Source: a bacterium (lineage in GTDB: Bacteria > Patescibacteriota > UBA1384 > JAMDBS01 > DAOVQR01). From it: a stretch of DNA of 17,610 nucleotides. The notes under the pieces were generated by a model, which was not told the DNA's origin, did no database searches, and saw nothing but the letters and a program-made list of their open reading frames with translations. Within the stretch, counting starts at the first letter, position 1. Every line of letters starts with the position of its first letter. The translations under genes were made by a program, and so were the position numbers. The stretch is taken from assembly GCA_030628575.1 (NCBI GenBank), contig DAOVQR010000001.1:1-17610 (forward strand). Direction: 5' to 3'. Positions 1 to 6,322 of the stretch are shown here, piece by piece.

Positions 1-19
1 CAAATCAGATCTAAATTAA

Positions 20-180
20 TAAATGTCAAATAATATTAATTAATTCATTTGAGCTTAGGATTTCAATTGACATTTGTAATTTGAGTTTTTACATTTAATT
101 TGTTTAGAGTAATTAGGTTAATTAGAATAATTAGAAATTAATTTAAGATTTGTTTCGGATTTCGGATTTATTTTATTTAC
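20..180. repeat. AT-rich hairpin-type intergenic element
   Basis: Non-coding AT-rich stretch at the window edge. It has the same vocabulary of short AAATT, TTAGAAATTA and GTTTCGGATTTCGGA words as the insertions in the 23S gene, and inverted words such as AAATGTCAA (22-30) against TTGACATTT (67-75). I see no ORF or RNA gene. The left end may be cut by the window boundary, and the family assignment is by eye. Confidence 0.4.
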
Positions 181-214
181 TCTATATTTATATATTACAC
201 GATTTTTAAATAAA

Positions 215-257
215 CAAAAAATCTACCCGTACATTAAAGTTAAAGATAGATTTTTTG
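215..257 (-). terminator. Intrinsic terminator of the acidic-protein gene
   Basis: On the minus strand an AAAAAATCTA arm (247-257 side) pairs across a 21-nt loop with TAGATTTTTT, ending in a T run. It begins 15 nt past the stop codon at 273. The stem is AT-rich and the loop long, so it may be weak. Confidence 0.55.
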
Positions 258-272
258 TATTTTTTTAAATTG

Positions 273-575
273 TTAGGCGGCTGGTGCTTCACCTTCTGGT
301 TTGTCTTCGCCGGCTGGTGTTTCAGTAACAGTATCTGTTTCTTCAACATTTACTTCTCCGGATTTATCACCTTCTGCTGGTTCACCTTCCACTTTTACAT
401 CTTCTTCCACAACTGGCTGGTCACCTTCCACTTTTACATCTTCTTCCACTTTCACGTCACCACCTTCATCATCTTTACCTTCTACTGTTGCATCTGCTTC
501 CACAACTGGCTGATCACCTTGATCATCATCCACCGCACCGGTATCTTCTGCTGGTTTTTGTGTGTCGTCTTGCAT
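273..575 (-). CDS. Small acidic low-complexity repeat protein
   Basis: This encodes 100 residues composed almost entirely of D, E, G, P, V, T and A, with no Cys, Trp, Phe or Tyr, no signal peptide and no membrane segment. It should be highly acidic, intrinsically disordered and probably cytoplasmic. The core is built from repeated blocks around GDQPVVE and EEDVKVEG at residues about 20-66; at DNA level two copies about 29 nt long lie 39 nt apart (381-410 and 420-449), which points to growth by tandem duplication. The ATG start is well supported by an AGGAGG Shine-Dalgarno sequence 6 nt upstream, and the gene has its own strong promoter and a terminator, so it is monocistronic. I do not recognise a family. 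A charged buffer or chaperone-like role next to the Hsp20 gene would be a guess. Confidence 0.8.
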   Translation of the reverse strand: MQDDTQKPAEDTGAVDDDQGDQPVVEADATVEGKDDEGGDVKVEEDVKVEGDQPVVEEDVKVEGEPAEGDKSGEVNVEETDTVTETPAGEDKPEGEAPAA

Positions 576-604
576 TTAATCCTCCTAATATATTTAACTA
601 CTAT

Positions 605-678
605 TAAGAATCTATCTCGATTCTCTAATTTATATTATAGCATAAAATTACCCACAAGTCAAATTCAATAGATTCTTA
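605..678. other. 11-bp perfect inverted repeat flanking the acidic-gene promoter
   Basis: TAAGAATCTAT at 605-615 and its exact reverse complement at 668-678 bracket the promoter at 634-662. The right arm overlaps the stop codon of the Hsp20-fusion gene. It could be a paired operator, or an RNA hairpin at the end of the upstream transcript. Confidence 0.45.
634..662 (-). promoter_or_regulatory. Strong sigma70-type promoter for the acidic-protein gene
   Basis: Reading the minus strand, -35 TTGACT (657-662), a 17-bp spacer ending in TGC (an extended -10), then -10 TATAAT (634-639). The predicted start of transcription is about 50 nt before the ATG at 575. Confidence 0.75.
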
Positions 679-1245
679 TTTTTTAACTTTAATTTTAAGT
701 TTTTTAGCTTTTTTGACTTCAGTTTTTGGTAAAGTAATTTTCAATATTCCGTCTTTAGCTTCTGCTTCAACTTTATCACTTTTAACCTTCACTGGTAAAG
801 GTATAACCCGAGAAAAACTACCATAACTTACTTCTTTTCGATAAAAATTCTTATCTTTATCCTCCTTTTCTTCTTTTTGCTCTCCTGAAAGTGATACATA
901 ATTGTCAGCCACTTCAATATCAACATTTTCTATCTTGATTCCCGGTAATTGTGCTTCCACAATAACATTTTTCTCTTTTTCATAAACATTTACCGAAGGT
1001 GTTCTGATTGCTCTTCGTGTTAACTCTATAGGCATTAAAAAATCTTCATCAAAGAAAATTTCTTCAATTGATTTTTCAAATAAACTTGACATTTCAAGTG
1101 CTAAATTGAGCGATGGCAATGATTTACCCTGCTCTAATGCAATTAATGCCTGACGTGAAATACCAAGTTTCTCCGCCAATTCCTCCTGAGTTAATTCCTG
1201 CTTCTGGCGTAAATTCTTTAGATGACAGTGAATAATATACTTCAT
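676..1245 (-). CDS. XRE-type HTH / Hsp20 (alpha-crystallin) fusion protein
   Basis: This 189-aa protein joins two domains. Residues about 9-63 are a Cro/CI-type helix-turn-helix (LTQEELAEKLGISRQALIALEQG), with the recognition helix near 29-38. Residues about 83-174 are a small heat-shock alpha-crystallin domain: PSVNVYEKEKNVIVEAQLPG at its start, GSFSR at 142-146 and the closing GILKITLPK at 166-174. The C-terminus is Lys-rich (KKAKKLKIKVKK) and the usual IxI/V tail motif is not obvious. Ordinary bacterial Hsp20 proteins are about 140-150 aa and lack the HTH. By family knowledge the crystallin part would bind unfolded protein and the HTH part DNA. The promoter at 1295-1323 contains an operator-like palindrome, so autoregulation by the fused HTH, perhaps relieved by unfolded protein, is a reasonable inference. 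The ATG has only a weak GGA upstream. Confidence 0.93.
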   Translation of the reverse strand: MKYIIHCHLKNLRQKQELTQEELAEKLGISRQALIALEQGKSLPSLNLALEMSSLFEKSIEEIFFDEDFLMPIELTRRAIRTPSVNVYEKEKNVIVEAQLPGIKIENVDIEVADNYVSLSGEQKEEKEDKDKNFYRKEVSYGSFSRVIPLPVKVKSDKVEAEAKDGILKITLPKTEVKKAKKLKIKVKK

Positions 1246-1270
1246 AATTATTCCAATAGTTTCTGATTTT

Positions 1271-1282
1271 CTAGTCGACTAG
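1271..1282. promoter_or_regulatory. Palindrome CTAGTCGACTAG near the +1 of the HTH-Hsp20 gene
   Basis: A perfect 12-bp palindrome about 6-17 nt downstream of the predicted transcription start. It may be a second repressor site or simply a 5'-UTR hairpin. Confidence 0.45.
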
Positions 1283-1294
1283 TTTTCTAACACA

Positions 1295-1323
1295 ATTGTA
1301 AAGTAAACTTTACATTCTGTCAA
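1295..1323 (-). promoter_or_regulatory. Consensus promoter of the HTH-Hsp20 gene
   Basis: On the minus strand -35 TTGACA (1318-1323), a 17-bp spacer and -10 TACAAT (1295-1300). The expected transcription start is near 1288, leaving a 5' UTR of about 43 nt. The rRNA terminator ends just upstream at 1332, so this gene is insulated from the rRNA operon. Confidence 0.8.
1297..1314. promoter_or_regulatory. Operator-like inverted repeat inside the promoter
   Basis: TGTAAAG (1297-1303), a 4-bp centre, then CTTTACA (1308-1314). It fills most of the spacer and overlaps the -10 hexamer. A protein bound here would block RNA polymerase, and the HTH domain of the adjacent gene is the obvious candidate. 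Confidence 0.6.
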
Positions 1324-1331
1324 GAGAATAC

Positions 1332-1361
1332 AAAAAATCTCCCTTTTACGGGAGATTTTTT
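1332..1361 (-). terminator. Intrinsic terminator of the 23S-5S operon
   Basis: A near-symmetrical hairpin with AAAAAATCTCCC and GGGAGATTTTTT arms around a 6-nt loop, ending in a T run on the minus strand, starting about 10 nt after 5S. It would also work for plus-strand transcripts. Confidence 0.85.
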
Positions 1362-1369
1362 GATATAAA

Positions 1370-1484
1370 CCGGCAGTGACCTACTCTCACACCCCACTAT
1401 GAGGGCATTACCATCGGCGCTGAAGGGCTTAACTTCCGTGTTCGGGATGGAAACGGGTGTAACACCTTCGCTAAAACCACCAGA
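1370..1484 (-). rRNA. rrf: 5S ribosomal RNA
   Basis: About 115 nt. Conserved 5S segments are visible on the minus strand: CATCCCGAACACGGAAGTTA, the GCGCCGATGGTA stretch and GAGAGTAGGTCACTGCCGG. The 5' CTGGTGGT and 3' ACTGCCGG ends pair to form helix I. It is the last gene of the rRNA operon, about 200 nt after 23S, and is followed at once by a terminator. Exact ends are uncertain by one or two nt. Confidence 0.95.
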
Positions 1485-1486
1485 TG

Positions 1487-1515
1487 AATAGATATTAAAA
1501 AATTTAATATCTATT
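1487..1515 (-). other. 13-bp perfect hairpin just upstream of 5S
   Basis: AATAGATATTAAA (1487-1499) pairs perfectly with 1503-1515 across a 3-nt loop, adjoining the 5' end of 5S. It is probably a processing signal in the 23S-5S spacer. Confidence 0.5.
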
Positions 1516-1574
1516 GCATCCAAGGGTTTTATCCAATAATTTTCAGTATTTGGATTTTGGAATTTAACATTTGC

Positions 1575-1638
1575 CCTTCGATTTTACTCAGGGCATCCTG
1601 AGCCTATCGAAGGATGGAATTTTCCGCCTATCGGCGGA
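1575..1638. repeat. Extragenic palindromes in the 23S-5S spacer
   Basis: Two adjacent hairpins. The first (1575-1613) has CCTTCGAT...CTCAGG facing CCTGAG...TCGAAGG around a GCAT loop. The second (1623-1638) is TCCGCC-TATC-GGCGGA. The word TGAGCCTATCGAAGG recurs nearly unchanged inside the 23S gene near 3742-3758, so it behaves as a dispersed REP-like repeat. Confidence 0.5.
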
Positions 1639-1647
1639 TTTAGTATC

Positions 1648-1663
1648 TTTGTGGTTATCTCGA
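1648..1663 (-). other. 23S processing stem, 3' arm
   Basis: TTTGTGGTTATCTCGA is the exact reverse complement of 6022-6037, upstream of the 23S gene. Further pairing (TTATCA/TGATAA, ATAAGAA/TTCTTAT) continues towards the mature ends. This is the usual long stem cut by RNase III to release pre-23S, and it shows 23S is processed as its own precursor. Confidence 0.75.
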
Positions 1664-2099
1664 AATTACATAAGAACAAAATTATCAAATATGACTAATT
1701 AGTACTCCTTGGCTAAATCCCTTGCGGGACTTACACCTAGAGCCTATCAACCCACTGGTCTAGTGGGGGTCTAAGAATTCTTATCTTGGGGACGGCTTCG
1801 CGCTTATATGCTTTCAGCGCTTATCCAAACTAGACATAGCTACCGAGCACTGCCCTTGGTAGGACAACTCGTACACCAGAGGTCTATCCTTCTCGGTCCT
1901 CTCGTACTAGAGAAGGGTCACCCTCAAAATTCAACGCCTATAGCAGATTAGGACCGAACTGTCTCGCGACGTTCTGAACCCAGCTCGCGTACCGTTTTAA
2001 TTGGCGAACAGCCAAACCCTTGGGAGGTACTTCCCCCCCAGGATACGATGAGCCGACATCGAGGTGCCGAACCTGGCCGTCTATGTGGGCTATTGGGCC

Positions 2100-2141
<42 letters not shown>

Positions 2142-2390
2142 GGTCCGTCTGTCATTCAATCGGACCGGATCACTAAAACCTGCTTTCGCATCTGCTCGGC
2201 TTGTAGGCCTCGCAGTTAAGCACACTTATGCTTTTGCACTATCATCCCGATTTCCATCCGGGATTAGTGTACCTTTGTACGACTCCGTTACTTTTTTGGA
2301 GTCGACCGCCCCAGTCAAACTACCTGCCAGACACTGTCCCCCATAGGGGTTAGAATTCAAAATCACAAAGGGTGGTGTCACATTGTTGAA

Positions 2391-2542
2391 CCGCACACAG
2401 CACGGAAGTATCAATTTACAATTTTTAATTTACAATCAATTTACAATTTTTAATTTTCAAATCAATTAATCTGAAAATTTATTATATTGAAAATTCAATG
2501 AAAATTGAGAATTGATCATTGAAAATTCCGTGCTATGCACGG
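2391..2542 (-). repeat. 23S insertion 1 (about H79)
   Basis: AT-rich insertion in the helix following the conserved GTAGGTGGGAG. It is bounded by GC-rich mini-hairpins: CCGTGC-TAT-GCACGG at 2528-2542 and CCGCAC...GCACGG at 2391-2405. Its inner part shares a long word, beginning AATTCAATGAAAATTGAGAA, with the insertion at 3833-3962. Confidence 0.8.
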
Positions 2543-2701
2543 TTCTCCCACCTACTCTTTACATTATAATCTTAAATCCAATATCAAGTTGTAGTAAAGC
2601 TCCACGGGGTCTTTCCGTCTTGCTATAGGTAACCGGCATCTTTACCGGTAGTGTAATTTCACCGAGCTCCTCTCAGAGACAGTAGCCAGACCGTTATGCC
2701 A

Positions 2702-2740
<39 letters not shown>

Positions 2741-3032
2741 CAAATTAACAACGTTTTGTTTTATTGATATCTACGACTTTCGATATCCCTAATATCGCTA
2801 TTAGGATCAGACTATATCTTCTCACCTCTTCGGTGAGTTTGGCGTATAGTCGTTGAGGATCCCTCGTTAAATGAGGTTTCCTGCTGATTATCTGCACCAC
2901 ACAGATTTTTACCATAAAGGTACTGGTGGATACTCAGATTTTCCAGCATATAGCCAAATTTTTGTTCTACATCCCCGATGGCATACCGGGGTTCAAACAG
3001 AGGTTTGAATACCTCACTATGGCAGCTTTCCT
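2741..3032 (-). other. Group I intron in 23S rRNA at L1931, no ORF
   Basis: 292 nt. The upstream exon ends in CTATGGT, which pairs fully with intron GCCATAG near its 5' end, giving P1 with the required U.G wobble at the splice site. The intron ends in G. The R element CTCAACGACTATACG is at 2843-2857 and the S element AAGATATAGTC at 2810-2820, so GACTA/TAGTC forms P7. P2 (CCCCG/CGGGG), P8 (CTCACC/GGTGAG), P9 (CCTAATA/TATTAGG) and a following GATATC/GATATC stem are visible. The exon junction corresponds to E. coli U1931/A1932, a site known for bacterial group I introns. There is no room for a homing endonuclease. It should self-splice as RNA; subtype not assigned. Confidence 0.93.
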
Positions 3033-3097
3033 ACCATAGAACGATTATAGTTATCGCTGCCGTTCACTAGGGCTTAAGTTCAAACCTCGCCGTTACG

Positions 3098-3267
3098 TAG
3101 CAGCGGAAATTCCAAATCCTAAATTCCAAATCCTAAATAAATTATAAATACAAAATTCCAATTTTCAAAACGCTTTTAATATCCATTTTGAATTTTGGTC
3201 ATTTGAAATTTGAATTTGTTTAGAAATTAGAAATTAGAAATTAGAAATTCCCGATGCTACGCATCGG
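3098..3267 (-). repeat. 23S insertion 2 (about H68), twin of the 5524-5700 copy
   Basis: About 168 nt, roughly 96% identical by eye to the insertion at 5524-5700, including the end hairpin CCGATGC-TAC-GCATCGG (3251-3267) and an (AAATTAG)n run. The two halves are imperfect inverted repeats, so the element can fold into one long AT-rich hairpin. It replaces the loop of the helix before the conserved AGCCCTAGTGAACGGC. Confidence 0.85.
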
Positions 3268-3386
3268 TTCAGCTCTCCCTGTAACCTTCTAGCACTGGGC
3301 AGGCATCAGCCCCTATACTTCCCCAAATGGGTTTGCAGAGACCTATGTTTTTGGTAAACAGTCGCCTGGCAAACGTTCGCTGCGGC

Positions 3387-3561
3387 CTCGCGCAAAGCGC
3401 GAGAAAATCCGAATATCAAATCTCGAAATCCGAAACAAATTCTAATTTTCAAATGATCTAAATTAAAAAAACATATATTCTTTTATTTTGAACATTCGAA
3501 TTTTGATATTGTTTCGAGATTCGTATTTCTTATTCCGAATTTCCTTGTGCTTCGCACAAGG
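3387..3561 (-). repeat. 23S insertion 3 (about H63)
   Basis: Bounded by CTCGCGC-AAA-GCGCGAG (3387-3403) and CCTTGTGC-TTC-GCACAAGG (3543-3561). Inside are inverted AT-rich arms with GAAATCCGAAACAAATTC and GATATTGTTTCGAGATTCG, shared with the insertion at 4996-5163. H63 is a classically variable helix. Confidence 0.8.
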
Positions 3562-3832
3562 CAGACCTTATCCCTAAGTTACGATCGCTTTTTTGCCGAG
3601 TTCCTTTGAGAGGATTCTCTCGATCACCTGAGGCTTCTCGCCTCGTCCACCTGCGTCGGTTTACGGTACGGTTTACAAAGACAATTGACTTTATCCTTTT
3701 CTTGTCTCCAACTCCCCCAGTATAAAATAACCATAGTTTATACTGAGCTTATCGAAGCGTCAGATAAAGGTAAATCTTTGCAAGTGCAGGAATATCAACC
3801 TGCTGTCCATCGCCAGTGCTTTGATTACAAAT

Positions 3833-3962
3833 CACTGAAAATTTCAATTTTTAATTTTACAATTTACAATCAATTTACAATTTATCAATCTTCAAACAAT
3901 TTGAAAATTAAATCATTGGAAATTCAATGAAAATTGAGAATTGATCATTGAAAATTTTTTAT
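3833..3962 (-). repeat. 23S insertion 4 (about H54)
   Basis: AT-rich insertion between the conserved GTTAATCGTCCCGG region and CAGGTTGATATTCCTGCA. It shares the GAAATTCAATGAAAATTGAG and GATCATTGAAAATT words with insertion 1, making a second sub-family. Its end hairpins are less clear than in the other copies. Confidence 0.75.
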
Positions 3963-4683
3963 TGTGTCCTGTAAACAAGGCACTGGCTTAGGACCGACTA
4001 ACCCCGGGACGATTAACGTTGCCCGGGAAACCTTGGACATGCGGTGGGCAGATTTCTCGTCTGCCTAATTCGTTACTCATGCCAACATTCTCGCTTCTGT
4101 ACCATCCACCCAATCTCACGATTGAGATTCAACTAATACAGAACGCTCCTCTACCAGTCCGTCGAAGACGGACTTCGTGTCTTCGGTACTTAACTTGAGC
4201 CCCGTTAAATTTTCGGTGCAACAAACCTAGACTAGTGAGCTGTTACGCTTTCTTTAAAGGAATGGCTGCTTCTAAGCCAACCTCCTAGTTGTTTTAGATC
4301 CATCACATCCTTTACCACTTAGCTAAGATTTAGGGACCTTAGACGACGATCTGGGATGTTTCCCTCTTGCGCCATGAAGCTTATCCCTCACGCACTGACT
4401 CTTATACTTAAAGTTTTGGTATTCGGAGTTTGATTGGATATGACGACCGAAGTCGCCAAAAACCATCCAGTGCTCTACCTCCAAAACGTGAATATAAGGC
4501 TATACCTAAATATATTTCGAGGAGAACCAGCTATTTCCGAGTTCGATTAGTATTTCACCACTATCCACAGTTCATCTCCCCCATTTGCGACTGAGGTGAG
4601 TTCGGGCCTCCCCTCGATTTTACTCGAGGTTCACCCTGACCATGGATAGATCACTCGGTTTCGGGTCTAGTAAATACTGCAAT

Positions 4684-4829
4684 CGCGCTACGCGCTCAAA
4701 CTCAAAAATTAAAACTCAAAGTTTAAAAATATTGTATTCGCTTCGCTCATAATTTATATAATAAATCACGAAGTGATACCTTAATTTTGCATTTTACACT
4801 TTGCATTTTGAATTTAAGTGCGAAGCACG
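4684..4829 (-). repeat. 23S insertion 5 (near E. coli position 650)
   Basis: Bounded by CGCG-CTA-CGCG (4684-4694) and GTGC-GAA-GCAC (4818-4828), with further GAAGCG and CACTTCGTG mini-hairpins inside. AT-rich and different in sequence from the other copies. It sits just before the conserved AGACCCGAAACC segment (minus strand). Confidence 0.75.
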
Positions 4830-4995
4830 ATATACGCCCTATTAAGACTTGCTTTCGCTATGCCTCCCCCAGCACTCTTTCCCGAATTGTAACACGAATG
4901 AATAATTCGATGTGGAATAATTCGAGAAAAAGTGCTGGGTTAGACTGCAATATTTAACTAACTCGTTGGCTCATTCTACAAAAGGCACGCCGTCA

Positions 4996-5163
4996 CTGCG
5001 CACAGCATCGAAAATTCGAAATCCTAAATTCGAAATACGAAACAAATTCTAATTTTCTAAATTCTAATTTTCAAAAATAATATGTTTTGATCATTTAAAT
5101 TTTGATATTTGATATTGTTTCGAGTTTCGATATTCGTGCTTCGGATTTTCGTGCTACGCACAG
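4996..5163 (-). repeat. 23S insertion 6 (H25)
   Basis: Lies between CAAGGAGTCGGAGC and GTGACGGCGTGCCTTTTGTA, the H25 position where Salmonella 23S carries its intervening sequence. Inverted ends CGAAAATTCGAA and TTCGGATTTTCG, with a GTGC-TAC-GCAC hairpin at 5151-5161. Related to insertion 3 in its inner arms. Confidence 0.8.
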
Positions 5164-5215
5164 CTCCGACTCCTTGTAAGCATATAGTTTCAGGTTCTAT
5201 TTCACTCCCCGCGCC

Positions 5216-5262
<47 letters not shown>

Positions 5263-5523
5263 AATAGAGTATTTAGTCTTGGATGATGATCCACCCGTCT
5301 TCCTACTGGGTTTCACGTGCCCAGTATTACTTAATCCCGCACCCTTGAATCGAAGTATTCAATTCAAAAGTGCGGGATGATTATCTAATAGAAAATAAAT
5401 TTTTCATTTACGGGGCTTTCACCCTCTCTGGCGGTCCTTTCCAGGTTCCTTCAATTAAATTTATTCTCGTTTGATAATCTAGACTTTTCCACGTTCGCTC
5501 GCCGCTACTAGCGGAATCACAAC

Positions 5524-5700
5524 CGCTGCATAGCAGCGGAAATTCCAAACTCTAAATTCTAAATCCTAAATAAATTATAAATACAAAATTCCAATTTTCA
5601 AAATGTTTTTAATATCCATTTTGAATTTTGGTCATTTGAAATTTGAATTTGTTTAGAAATTAGAAATTAGAAATTAGAAATTCCCGATGCTACGCATCGG
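5524..5700 (-). repeat. 23S insertion 7 (about H13), twin of the 3098-3267 copy
   Basis: Bounded by CCGCTGC-ATA-GCAGCGG (5524-5540) and CCGATGC-TAC-GCATCGG (5684-5700). The interior matches insertion 2 with only about seven differences, while the flanking rRNA is unrelated, so the two copies must have moved or been copied recently. The interior folds as a long AT-rich hairpin. Confidence 0.85.
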
Positions 5701-6021
5701 TATTTTGTTTTCTTTTCCACGGCTTACTTAGATGTTTCAGTTCAGCCGGTTCCCAATTAGCAGCCAGAATATCAGATACCAAAATTCTAAAAAACCATTA
5801 AGTCCCTAAATTAACGGACCGGTTAAGATTTTGATATCTGATAACTGACTACTAATCATCTACTTCTTCAGTAGATAGGTTTCCCCATTCGGAAATCCCC
5901 GGATCAAAGCTTGTTAGACAGCTCCCCGAGGCTTATCGCAGCCTACTACGTCCTTCATCGGCTCTATCTGCCAAGGCATCCACCATATGCTCTTAATATG
6001 ATAAGTTTATTCTTATCAAGA

Positions 6022-6037
6022 TCGAGATAACCACAAA
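6022..6037 (-). other. 23S processing stem, 5' arm
   Basis: TCGAGATAACCACAAA is exactly complementary to 1648-1663 downstream of 23S. See that entry for the pairing. Confidence 0.75.
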
Positions 6038-6050
6038 AACACTAAATTAT

Positions 6051-6118
6051 CCACTAATTTTGAAAACGCTATTTACACTAATAATTATTAGTGTAAATTC
6101 GTGATAATAAATTAGTGG
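6051..6118. other. Nested palindromes in the 23S leader
   Basis: Outer arms CCACTAATTT (6051-6060) and AAATTAGTGG (6109-6118) enclose a perfect 28-nt palindrome at 6071-6098 centred on TAATTA. It could be an RNA hairpin in the leader or a protein-binding site. It lies between a possible second promoter and the processing stem. Confidence 0.65.
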
Positions 6119-6127
6119 AAGTTATAC

Positions 6128-6153
6128 ATTATATTTTTGCTCGGTTTATTCAA
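6128..6153 (-). promoter_or_regulatory. Possible second promoter of the 23S-5S operon
   Basis: TATAAT (6128-6133) on the minus strand with TTGAAT upstream (6148-6153). The 14-bp spacer is too short for a good sigma70 site. It is proposed because the stronger promoter upstream is separated from 23S by a terminator. Confidence 0.3.
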
Positions 6154-6172
6154 TTTTTAAGGTACTAAGTGA

Positions 6173-6198
6173 TAAAAAAACCGCTTCAGTTAAGCGGC
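6173..6198 (-). terminator. Intrinsic terminator between the leader promoter and 23S
   Basis: CCGCTT-(5 nt)-AAGCGG hairpin followed by seven T on the minus strand. An alternative stem, GTTTAAG...CTTAAC, shares the left arm and could compete with it, so this may be an attenuator and not a simple stop. Confidence 0.8.
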
Positions 6199-6233
6199 AC
6201 TTAAACAAATGCTATCAAATTATTAGCAATTGA

Positions 6234-6275
6234 TTATGCCACTTCCCCCTTTCTTGATTGTTGAACTTTACTCAT
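6234..6275 (-). CDS. Putative 13-residue leader peptide
   Basis: ATG at 6275 with a GGAG Shine-Dalgarno sequence 8 nt upstream, encoding MSKVQQSRKGEVA and then TAA. It sits between the consensus promoter (6295-6322) and the terminator (6173-6198), filling a predicted transcript of about 115 nt. Either it is a true leader peptide or mini-gene, or the transcript is a small RNA and the ORF is chance. I know of no family for this peptide. Confidence 0.35.
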   Translation of the reverse strand: MSKVQQSRKGEVA

Positions 6276-6294
6276 ATTTTTATCTCCAAGTGTG

Positions 6295-6322
6295 ATTATA
6301 TCAAAGCCATTTTTTCTGTCAA
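6295..6322 (-). promoter_or_regulatory. Perfect sigma70 consensus promoter upstream of 23S
   Basis: TTGACA (6317-6322), 16-bp spacer, TATAAT (6295-6300) on the minus strand. The -35 box overlaps the TGA stop codon of the upstream gene. It is the best promoter in the window and the likely rRNA promoter, with transcription starting near 6288. Confidence 0.8.

Noticed and set aside
255..671. Plus-strand frames opposite the acidic-protein gene
   Set aside because: They are mirror frames of a repetitive gene; the minus frame has promoter, Shine-Dalgarno sequence and terminator.
2741..3032. Homing endonuclease within the 23S intron
   Set aside because: At 292 nt the intron is fully occupied by the ribozyme core and no LAGLIDADG frame exists. 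The GIY-YIG gene at 13726 is far away and resembles UPF0213, not a homing enzyme.
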